Of a stretch of DNA of 5,850 nucleotides, positions 1 through 4,917 are shown piece after piece (the stretch's first letter is position 1; each line of letters opens with the position of its first letter). The position numbers and the translations under genes were made by a program. The stretch is from Actinospica sp035712985 (GTDB lineage: Bacteria > Actinomycetota > Actinomycetes > Streptomycetales > Catenulisporaceae). The stretch spans positions 1 through 5,850 of the forward strand of contig DASTAE010000304.1 of NCBI GenBank assembly GCA_035712985.1, in the 5' to 3' direction. A model generated the notes under the pieces. That model had not been told where the DNA came from. It saw nothing but the letters and a program-made list of their open reading frames with translations, and did no database searches.

Positions 1-6
1 CCCGAC

Positions 7-105
7 GTGGGCTCTGTCATCAAGAAGCGTCGCAAGCGTATGGCCAAGAAGAAGCACCGCAAGCTGCTCAAGAAGACGCGCATCCAGCGTCGCAACAAGA
101 AGTAG
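7..105 (+). CDS. Small ribosomal subunit protein, AURKAIP1/COX24 domain (mS38-like, actinobacterial bS22)
   Basis: A 32-residue, extremely basic protein starting with GTG at base 7 and ending at TAG 103-105. It begins (V/M)GSVIKKRRKRMAKKKHRK and ends TRIQRRNKK, made almost entirely of Lys and Arg with no acidic residue. This is the hallmark of the actinobacterial AURKAIP1/COX24-domain proteins, which are related to mitochondrial mS38. A protein of this kind (bS22) was seen in mycobacterial small-subunit structures. Its role is structural, binding rRNA in the 30S subunit. The start is chosen because the family begins MGSVIKKRRKRM; only six bases precede it, so its ribosome-binding site lies outside the window. 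The epimerase gene follows after 21 bases, so they are probably cotranscribed. In related genomes a BldC-like helix-turn-helix gene usually lies just upstream; that is inference here. Confidence 0.93.
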   Translation: MGSVIKKRRKRMAKKKHRKLLKKTRIQRRNKK

Positions 106-126
106 CCGGCCGCTCCTCGGCGCACG

Positions 127-1191
127 ATGACGTCCGCGTCCACACGCACCCTGCTGGTGACCGGTGCCGCCCGTCGGCTCGGCGCCGCGGTGCTGCGCGA
201 CCTCGCCGCTCACGGGCAGGGCCGCCGCGTGCTCGCGGTGGACCTGGCCGAGCCGGATCCGGATCTCGCGGTGGAGGGGGTCGAACACGTTCGGCTCGAC
301 CTGCGCGCCCCGGCCATCGCCACCCTGATCGCCAAGACCCGCCCGGACACGGTGCTGCACCTCGACGTGCTCGCCGCCCCCGGGCAGGCGGGCGGGCGCA
401 CGGCGATGAAGGAGCGCAACGTCATCGGCACGATGCAGCTGCTCGCGGCCTGCCAGCGCGCGCCCTCGGTGCGTCGTCTCGTGGTGAAGTCCTCGGCCGC
501 TGTGTACGGCAGCGCGCCGCGCGATCCGGCGCACTTCACCGAGGAGACCCAGCCGCACCGTCCGCCGCACGCGGGCTACGGCAAGGACTGCGTCGAGGTC
601 GAGGAGTACGTCCGCGGCTTCGCGCGGCGGCGGCCCGACGTCTCGGTCACCGTGCTGCGCTTCGCCGGCTACCTCGGCGCGGGGGTGGAGAGCCCCTTCG
701 CCGACTACCTCGCGCTCCCGGTGCTGCCCACGATGGCGGGTTTCGACCCGCGGCTGCAGTTCGTGCACATCGAGGACGTGGTCCGGGCGCTGCGAATCGC
801 CGCCGCGGGGACGCACCCCGGGGTTTACAACGTGGCCGGGGCCGGGTCGCTGACCCTGTCCCAGCTCGCCCACCGCCTCGGCAAGGCCACCGTGCCGCTG
901 CCGCGGTTCGCCGCGCCCTGGCTCGGCCGGACGCTGCGCCAGGTGGGCGTGGCCGATTTCACCGGGGACCAGTTGGAGCTGCTGACCTACGGGCGGGTGC
1001 TGGACACCACCCGAATGACCGAGCGCTTCGGCTTCACTCCGAAGTACACCACCGCGCAGGCCGTGCAGGAGCACGCCAGGACCGCTGGGATCAGGCCCCT
1101 GATCCCGCCGGACCTGGTCCGCGGCGCCGAGCAGCGGCTGATCACGCTGCTGGAGAAGCACGCGCAGGGCGGAGCGGACCGTGGGCACTGA
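127..1191 (+). CDS. NAD-dependent epimerase/dehydratase family protein (extended SDR, GalE2/Rv0501-like)
   Basis: A 354-residue protein with an extended short-chain-dehydrogenase fold. The N-terminal nucleotide-binding motif is LLVTGAARRLG (residues 9-19), with Arg16 at the usual middle glycine of TGxxGxxG. Asp39 at the end of the second strand suits NAD(H) over NADP(H). Further SDR landmarks are DLR (58-60), NVIGTMQLL (98-106) and KSSAAVYGS (121-129). The usual catalytic YxxxK is not intact: around Y151 the sequence is GYGKD, with Lys at +2. The sequence resembles the Streptomyces and mycobacterial homologues next to bldN and Rv0500B, which as I recall share the odd glycine motif. The substrate is unknown; nucleotide-sugar or lipid-linked sugar metabolism is only a family-level guess. 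The ATG at 127 lacks a clear Shine-Dalgarno sequence and sits 21 bases after the ribosomal-protein stop, so translational coupling is plausible. Its end overlaps the acyltransferase start. Confidence 0.9.
   Translation: MTSASTRTLLVTGAARRLGAAVLRDLAAHGQGRRVLAVDLAEPDPDLAVEGVEHVRLDLRAPAIATLIAKTRPDTVLHLDVLAAPGQAGGRTAMKERNVIGTMQLLAACQRAPSVRRLVVKSSAAVYGSAPRDPAHFTEETQPHRPPHAGYGKDCVEVEEYVRGFARRRPDVSVTVLRFAGYLGAGVESPFADYLALPVLPTMAGFDPRLQFVHIEDVVRALRIAAAGTHPGVYNVAGAGSLTLSQLAHRLGKATVPLPRFAAPWLGRTLRQVGVADFTGDQLELLTYGRVLDTTRMTERFGFTPKYTTAQAVQEHARTAGIRPLIPPDLVRGAEQRLITLLEKHAQGGADRGH
1171..1174 (+). promoter_or_regulatory. Ribosome-binding site of the acyltransferase gene
   Basis: GGAG lies six bases before the GTG at 1181, inside the 3' end of the epimerase gene. 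It supports this start, which makes the two genes overlap by 11 bases. Confidence 0.6.
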
Positions 1192-2041
1192 GGCGAGTTC
1201 GGCCGACTGGGAGCGGCGCGCCGCGCGCGGGCTCGCCTTCCTGCGTCGGCGGATCACCGGCGAGTACGAGGTCGACGAGTTCGGCTTCGACCAGGACCTG
1301 ACCGAGAACGTCCTGCTCAACGTGGTCCGGCCGCTGTACGAGAAGTACTTCCGGGTCGAGGCGCGCGGGCTGGAGCGGGTGCCGGGCGACGGCGGCGCGC
1401 TGATCGTGGCCAACCACTCCGGCACGCTCCCGCTGGACGCGCTGATGACCCAGGTCGCGCTCTGGGACCACCATCCGGTCGGCCGGCACCTGCGGATGCT
1501 CGCGGCCGACGTGGTGTTCACCATGCCCTACGTCGGCTCCTACGCGCGCAAGGCCGGGCACACGCTGGCCTGCAACCCGGACGCGCTGCGGTTGCTCGGC
1601 GGCGGCGAGGTCGTCGGCGTGTGGCCCGAGGGCTTCAAGGGGATCGGCAAGCCCTTCTCCGAGCGCTACCGCCTGCAGCGCTTCGGCCGCGGCGGCTTCG
1701 TCTCGGCGGCGCTGCGCACCGGCACGCCGATCATCCCGACCGCGATCGTCGGCGCGGAGGAGATCTATCCGAAGATCGGCGACATCAAGCCGCTGGCGAG
1801 GCTGCTCGGCGTGCCCTACGTGCCGGTCACCCCGACCTTCCCCTGGCTCGGACCGCTCGGCCTCGTGCCGCTGCCGTCCAAGTGGTACATCGTGTTCGGC
1901 GAGCCGATCGACACCTCCGCATACGACCCCTCCGCGGCGGACGACCCGATGCTGGTGTTCAATCTGACCGACCAGGTGCGCGAGAGCATCCAGGACACGC
2001 TCTACCGCGTGCTTCTGCAACGTCGCTCAGTGTTCTTTTAA
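1181..2041 (+). CDS. Lysophospholipid acyltransferase family protein (PlsC/MGAT-like, Rv0502-like)
   Basis: A 286-residue glycerolipid acyltransferase-type protein, expected at the inner face of the membrane, transferring acyl chains to a glycerolipid or related acceptor. Visible family motifs are ANHSGTLPLD (77-86) with the catalytic His79 and an Asp at 86, VWPEGFKG (147-154) as the acceptor-binding PEG motif, GRGGF (169-173), and PIIPTAIVGAEE (183-194). The His-Asp spacing is HX6D, wider than the classic HX4D; as I recall this spacing occurs in the MGAT-like actinobacterial subfamily. No clear transmembrane helix is present. The charged N-terminal region (1-60, with EYEVDEFGFD) is typical of actinobacterial homologues. 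The GTG start overlaps the epimerase stop, indicating an operon. The last three sense codons and the stop (VFF-TAA) lie in the first copy of a 16-bp tandem repeat that continues beyond the gene. The exact substrate is not determinable. Confidence 0.92.
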   Translation: MGTEASSADWERRAARGLAFLRRRITGEYEVDEFGFDQDLTENVLLNVVRPLYEKYFRVEARGLERVPGDGGALIVANHSGTLPLDALMTQVALWDHHPVGRHLRMLAADVVFTMPYVGSYARKAGHTLACNPDALRLLGGGEVVGVWPEGFKGIGKPFSERYRLQRFGRGGFVSAALRTGTPIIPTAIVGAEEIYPKIGDIKPLARLLGVPYVPVTPTFPWLGPLGLVPLPSKWYIVFGEPIDTSAYDPSAADDPMLVFNLTDQVRESIQDTLYRVLLQRRSVFF

Positions 2042-2093
2042 CTGCGTGTTCTTTTAACTGCGTGTTCTTCTAAGTACGTGTTCTTCTCAGAGG
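2030..2093. repeat. Four tandem 16-bp direct repeats between acyltransferase and lipoprotein genes
   Basis: Four contiguous 16-base units run 2030-2045, 2046-2061, 2062-2077 and 2078-2093. Units 1 and 2 are identical (GTGTTCTTTTAACTGC), unit 3 is GTGTTCTTCTAAGTAC and unit 4 is GTGTTCTTCTCAGAGG. All share GTGTTCTT. The array is clearly richer in A/T than its surroundings. Unit 1 supplies the end of the acyltransferase (Val-Phe-Phe-stop) and unit 4 runs into the ribosome-binding site of the lipoprotein. The repeats may have arisen by slippage from the gene end, may bind a regulator, or both. No function is known to me. Confidence 0.95.
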
Positions 2094-2095
2094 AG
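2091..2095 (+). promoter_or_regulatory. Ribosome-binding site of the lipoprotein gene
   Basis: AGGAG lies ten bases upstream of the GTG at 2106 and overlaps the end of the fourth tandem repeat. It supports the start that gives a complete lipoprotein signal peptide. Confidence 0.65.
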
Positions 2096-2105
2096 ACCAG
2101 CCCCC

Positions 2106-2657
2106 GTGAAGAAGGCCGCCGTCGCGTTGACGGCCTTGATACTCGGCGCCGTCGCGCTCGCCGGCTGCTCGTCCACCGCCCCGGCCCCGGACGGCGAGGA
2201 GAACGCCGTGCTGATCGAGAGCGGGAACACCGGCAACGTCTACTGGAACCTGTGGGCCTGGGAGGACGGCGGCCGGCTCTGCATGGGGATGGGCAACCGC
2301 TCGAGCCCGTACACCGCGCGCAACGGCGCCACCGCCGGGGCGGTGTACGGCAGCCAATGCGGCTTCAACGCTAAGACCGAGGGGCGGACGTACTACGTCA
2401 GCGCCACGAACGGGACCAACGGACCGCCGACGGTGGCCGTTCTCTTCGGCCCGGTGCCCTCGGCCGCGGTCTCCGTCCAGGTGACCAGCAAGATCACGCT
2501 GAAGACCACGGCCTTCCCGAGCGGCGCCGGACTGCCGAGCGCCGACTACTGGTTCTGGGCCGGCCCCTATCAGCCCCCCGCCTCGGACGGCACCCTGCTC
2601 GCCGTGCCCCGTCCGGTGGACGCGCACGGCGAGCAGGTCGCCTTCCAGGCCTACTGA
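2106..2657 (+). CDS. Predicted secreted lipoprotein of unknown function
   Basis: A 183-residue protein I do not recognise. The N-terminus is a textbook lipoprotein signal peptide: MKK, a hydrophobic stretch (residues 4-19) and the lipobox LAGC with the lipidated Cys at 21. The mature protein should be anchored to the outer face of the membrane. A short Ser/Pro/Ala linker follows (22-28). The rest is rich in Gly, Thr, Tyr and Trp with short alternating hydrophobic stretches (YWNLWAW at 46-52, YYVSATN at 96-102, VSVQVTSKITLKT at 122-134), suggesting a small beta-sandwich. Cys59 and Cys85 could form a disulfide. It follows the acyltransferase by 64 bases across the tandem repeats and may share its transcript or have its own promoter; no convincing promoter is visible. 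As I recall, no such gene occupies this place in Streptomyces. Its stop is three bases from that of convergent rsbN. Confidence 0.88.
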   Translation: MKKAAVALTALILGAVALAGCSSTAPAPDGEENAVLIESGNTGNVYWNLWAWEDGGRLCMGMGNRSSPYTARNGATAGAVYGSQCGFNAKTEGRTYYVSATNGTNGPPTVAVLFGPVPSAAVSVQVTSKITLKTTAFPSGAGLPSADYWFWAGPYQPPASDGTLLAVPRPVDAHGEQVAFQAY

Positions 2658-2662
2658 GGCCT
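2647..2662. terminator. Possible bidirectional hairpin between convergent genes
   Basis: AGGCCT-ACTG-AGGCCT forms a perfect 6-bp stem with a 4-base loop that reads the same on both strands. It covers the lipoprotein stop (2655-2657) and part of the rsbN stop (2661-2663). There is no T-tract on either side, so efficient intrinsic termination is uncertain. It is the only terminator-like structure between these convergent genes. Confidence 0.4.
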
Positions 2663-3878
2663 ACCCGGAGGGCGTGGCGCTCGCCGAGGAGCCGCTGCCG
2701 CCGAGCTCGACCTCGATCTCCGGCAGGCCGAGGAGGCCGGGGACGGTGACTCCTATCGACGGCAGTATCCCGACGGGCAGCTTGACGTCTATGGTCGAGC
2801 TCGCACTCGCGCTGGCGCTCGTCGAGGCGCCCGAGGACGCCTTGGTCGAGGAGCCCGTGGTGCTCGCCCTGCCGTCCGCGCTCGCGGAGCCGGAGGCCGC
2901 GGCCGTGCCGGTGGCCGACGGGGTCGCCGAGCCCGCGGCGGTCTGGCCGCCGCCGGACTGGCCCTCGTTGCCCTGCTGGCCGGAGCCGGGCCCCTGCATG
3001 TGCTCCTCGGCCGCCTTGAGCGCGGCCGCCTGCAGCTCGGCGGAGAACTGGTCCATCAGCGTGACGATCTGCGGGGGCTGCGACTGCAGGTTCGGCGGCA
3101 GCCGCCAGCTGAGGTCCTCGACCCGCTGACGCTCGGTCAGCAGGAAGTCGGAGAGCGCGTGCAGCGCGGTCTGGTCGCCGTTCTGCTGGACCTGGGCGAC
3201 CAGCAGCGTGCCGCCGGTGCTGATCATCGTGCGCAGGTCGCTGAGCGTGTCCTTGAGCAGCTGCTGGGTCTGCGAACCCGACTGGTCCACGTCCGGGCGC
3301 TGCAGCAGCGCGTCGATCTCGCCGAGCCGCACGTCCGCCAGGTGCAGGTAGTCGCGGCCCTGGTCGGTCGGCGAGCCGGAGAGGGACAGCTGCAGGGACT
3401 CGAAGATCTTCTTCGCGTTGTACAAGGGGTCTCCAGGTACCGCGCCGGCCGAGGCGATCGCGATCCCGCCGACCGAGCCTGTGGCCACGGCCACGCCCAC
3501 CCCGGCGGCCAGCAGCCGACGGCGCCAGGACGCGGAGATGCCGGTGAGCACGCCCGCCTTGGAATCGGCCGAGTGCCGCGCGCCGGAGCGGCCCCGGCCC
3601 GCGCGCTGGGCGGGCACCCGGGAGCCGGCCCGGCGCCCGCCGGACGCCGTCGCCCCCTCGGCCACCAGGGCCGGCGCCTCGGCGACCAGCCGGGCGCGCA
3701 GCGCGTCCCTGAAGTCCGCGCTCGGCCCCGGAATCGAGGAGCCCGCCGCCGAGATCCGCTCGGCCACCGCCACCAGGGACCCCGCCGAACCCTCGCCGTG
3801 GAAACCGCCGCCGGCGCGGCTCGCGGCGTGCGCTTCCACCAGCGCCGCGAACTGCTCGGCCTGCTGCCGATCGTTCAT
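2661..3878 (-). CDS. rsbN: Membrane-anchored anti-sigma factor, DUF5667 type (RsbN-like)
   Basis: A 405-residue membrane protein, the probable anti-sigma factor of the adjacent BldN. The cytoplasmic N-terminus (1-118) begins MNDRQQAEQFAALVEAHA and carries DFRDALRARLVAEAP (55-69), the pattern seen in DUF5667-linked anti-sigma proteins. A WRRR stretch (118-121) precedes a single transmembrane segment (about 122-146, Ala/Gly/Val/Ile-rich), giving an N-in orientation. Outside follow GDPLYNAKKIFESLQL (149-164), the start of the DUF5667 domain, and predicted helices to about 295. A Gly/Ser/Thr/Ala low-complexity linker (about 296-360) leads to a hydrophobic, beta-like tail (362-392). The ATG at 3878 is chosen for its strong GGAGGAGG ribosome-binding site; an in-frame ATG at 3983 would translate through the leader hairpin. 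It lies 289 bases downstream of bldN on the same strand, with its own apparent BldN-type promoter. Direct evidence for sigma binding is context only. Confidence 0.85.
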   Translation of the reverse strand: MNDRQQAEQFAALVEAHAASRAGGGFHGEGSAGSLVAVAERISAAGSSIPGPSADFRDALRARLVAEAPALVAEGATASGGRRAGSRVPAQRAGRGRSGARHSADSKAGVLTGISASWRRRLLAAGVGVAVATGSVGGIAIASAGAVPGDPLYNAKKIFESLQLSLSGSPTDQGRDYLHLADVRLGEIDALLQRPDVDQSGSQTQQLLKDTLSDLRTMISTGGTLLVAQVQQNGDQTALHALSDFLLTERQRVEDLSWRLPPNLQSQPPQIVTLMDQFSAELQAAALKAAEEHMQGPGSGQQGNEGQSGGGQTAAGSATPSATGTAAASGSASADGRASTTGSSTKASSGASTSASASASSTIDVKLPVGILPSIGVTVPGLLGLPEIEVELGGSGSSASATPSG

Positions 3879-3889
3879 CGCGCCTGCCA

Positions 3890-3897
3890 CCTCCTCC
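3890..3897 (-). promoter_or_regulatory. Ribosome-binding site of rsbN
   Basis: On the minus strand GGAGGAGGTG lies about 9-18 bases upstream of the ATG at 3878. This strong Shine-Dalgarno sequence decides the start in favour of 3878 over the in-frame ATG at 3983. Confidence 0.65.
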
Positions 3898-3949
3898 ACT
3901 GCTCCCGTTCCGACCCAGGCCGAGCCCGGACCGCCCCCGCCCGCAACGC

Positions 3950-3977
3950 CGAACGCGGAATACCTACACCGCGTTCG
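3950..3977. repeat. Perfect 9-bp inverted repeat in the rsbN leader
   Basis: CGAACGCGG (3950-3958) and CCGCGTTCG (3969-3977) are exact reverse complements separated by ten A/T-richer bases. The structure lies about 70 bases upstream of the rsbN start, inside the predicted 5' leader. It could be an RNA hairpin or a DNA operator. On the minus strand the loop reads TGTAGGTATT, which holds a -10-like TAGGTA. Confidence 0.75.
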
Positions 3978-4041
3978 ACACACGCCGGGCGGGTTTGGTT
4001 GTGCCCGGGACGCCCCGAGACAGTCCCAGGGGCCCCTATTT

Positions 4042-4055
4042 CACTCGTTCGAGTG
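4042..4055. repeat. Inverted repeat CACTCG-TT-CGAGTG in the rsbN leader
   Basis: Two perfect 6-bp arms with a 2-base spacer, about 40-55 bases downstream of the predicted rsbN transcription start. Its symmetry suits a dimeric DNA-binding protein; as RNA the loop would be too tight without opening a pair. No cognate regulator is evident. Confidence 0.5.
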
Positions 4056-4101
4056 GAACCTGAACGGGCGATCGGGCCGGGACACCGCGGCGTCACCCCG
4101 A

Positions 4102-4130
4102 CCAACGAGCGGGGGGCACCCGGAGTTACG
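4102..4130 (-). promoter_or_regulatory. Probable BldN-dependent promoter of rsbN
   Basis: On the minus strand, CGTAAC (4130-4125) is followed after 17 bases by CGTTGG (4107-4102). This is close to the BldN -35/-10 consensus as I recall it (CGTAAC and a CGTT-type -10). The AAC of the -35 is the usual ECF signature. It lies directly behind the bldN stop and reads toward rsbN, predicting transcription from about 4095 and a leader of roughly 215 bases. CGTAAC does not appear elsewhere in the window on either strand by eye. In Streptomyces venezuelae rsbN is known as a BldN target, which fits. Confidence 0.7.
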
Positions 4131-4140
4131 GAGCGGCTCA

Positions 4141-4159
4141 CCCGGCGTATGCAGCCGGG
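4141..4159 (-). terminator. GC hairpin just after the bldN stop
   Basis: CCCGGC and GCCGGG form a perfect 6-bp stem with a 7-base loop, starting eight bases beyond the bldN stop. No T-tract follows, so it may be only a weak or Rho-aided terminator, or an mRNA 3'-end structure. If active it would separate bldN transcripts from rsbN transcripts. Confidence 0.4.
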
Positions 4160-4167
4160 CGTGTCCC

Positions 4168-4917
4168 TCATCGGAGATCCGCCGGGAGCAGGCGGGCCAG
4201 CGTGCGGATGGCCCGGTACTGGAGGGTCTTGATCGCGCCGTCGTTCTTGCCCATGATCTGCGCGGTCTCGGCCACGGACAGCCCGTGCAGGAAGCGCAGC
4301 GTGACGCATTCCTGCTGCTGGCTGTTGAGCTGCTTGACCGCGTCCAGCAGGGCGCGGTTGGACAGGTAGGAGAGCACCGACTCCTCCGGGCTCGGCTCGT
4401 GCTGGTCCGAGTCCAGCATCTCGCCGGTGGGGACCTCGAGCTTGTGCCGGGAGGACTTGAAGTGGTCGGCGACCAGGTTGCGCGCGATGGTGACCAGCCA
4501 GGCGCCGAAGTCGCGGCCCTGCCAGGTGAAGGTGGAGATCCGGCGCAGCGCGCGCAGGAAGGTCTCCTGGGTCAGGTCCTCGGCCAGCGCCTTGCTGGAG
4601 ACGCGGTAGTAGATGTAGCGGTAGACGGTGTCCAGATAGGCGTCGTAGAGCTTCCCGAAGGCCTCGCCGTCGCCGTCCTGGGCACGCTCGACGAGCGCGA
4701 GCATGCGCGCGGACTCGGCGTCCGGACGCGGCGGCTCCGGCTGGGTCTGCGGCCGCTGGGCGGTGCCGCCGCGCGCTGGCGGCACCGGCGGCGAGCTCAC
4801 GGTCGCGCCCGCGCTGAGCGGCCGGGGCGGTTGGGGGACCGCGCCGGCCGTCATCGCGAGCACGGCCGCTCGCAGGCCGCTGAGGCCTAAGCGGTCGGCG
4901 CTGACGTCTCGGTGCAC
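4168..4917 (-). CDS. bldN: ECF RNA polymerase sigma factor BldN
   Basis: A 249-residue ECF sigma factor. Sigma region 2 spans about 72-155, with ARMLALVERAQ, YRYIYYRV, AEDLTQETFLRALRRI and the region 2.4 stretch GAWLVTIARNLVADHFKSS. Region 4 spans about 186-245 with LNSQQQECVTLRF, GLSVAETAQIMGKN and GAIKTLQYRA, the promoter -35 reader. The FTWQGRDFGAWLVTIARN run and the overall sequence closely match Streptomyces BldN from memory. A 71-residue N-terminal extension (Pro-rich from 26) corresponds to the pro-sequence that Streptomyces removes by proteolysis. The GTG at 4917 is chosen because the first 19 residues then align end to end with the recalled BldN N-terminus, and because GGAG lies four bases upstream. 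The frame stays open to an ATG at 5109, which I reject as start. Codon 10 (4890-4888) is TTA, very rare in such genomes and a classic target of bldA control. BldN directs aerial-hypha genes; neighbouring rsbN is its probable inhibitor. Confidence 0.9.
   Translation of the reverse strand: MHRDVSADRLGLSGLRAAVLAMTAGAVPQPPRPLSAGATVSSPPVPPARGGTAQRPQTQPEPPRPDAESARMLALVERAQDGDGEAFGKLYDAYLDTVYRYIYYRVSSKALAEDLTQETFLRALRRISTFTWQGRDFGAWLVTIARNLVADHFKSSRHKLEVPTGEMLDSDQHEPSPEESVLSYLSNRALLDAVKQLNSQQQECVTLRFLHGLSVAETAQIMGKNDGAIKTLQYRAIRTLARLLPADLR
4877..4894. repeat. 18-bp near-perfect palindrome in the 5' end of bldN
   Basis: CCGCTGAGGCCTAAGCGG matches its reverse complement at eight of nine base pairs. 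It covers codons 8 to 14 of bldN, including the TTA codon. It could bind a repressor or fold in the mRNA near the start codon, or be chance in GC-rich DNA. Confidence 0.45.

Noticed and set aside
1142..2020. Long minus-strand open frame (292 codons) opposite the acyltransferase
   Set aside because: Composition is dominated by Arg, Ala, Gly, Val and His without a recognisable domain, as expected for the antisense of a GC-rich gene. The plus-strand protein has clear family motifs.
1621..2073. Plus-strand open frame inside the acyltransferase gene that ends in the third tandem repeat
   Set aside because: It is an out-of-frame shadow. Its end CVFF-stop only reflects that each 16-bp repeat encodes the same Val-Phe-Phe-stop in a shifted frame.
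3879..3983. Extended N-terminus of RsbN from the ATG at 3983
   Set aside because: It would translate through the perfect inverted repeat and a Gly-rich stretch, while ATG 3878 has a strong ribosome-binding site and a typical anti-sigma N-terminus.
4045..4062. tRNA T-arm-like GGTTCCACTCGAAC on the minus strand
   Set aside because: No acceptor, D-arm or anticodon arm can be placed around it, and the conserved T-loop GTTCGA order is not met.
3000..4890. Long plus-strand open frames (3000-4232 and 3418-4890) opposite rsbN and bldN
   Set aside because: They cross the coding strand of two well-supported minus-strand genes and their intergenic region, and have low-complexity Arg/Pro/Ala-rich translations.
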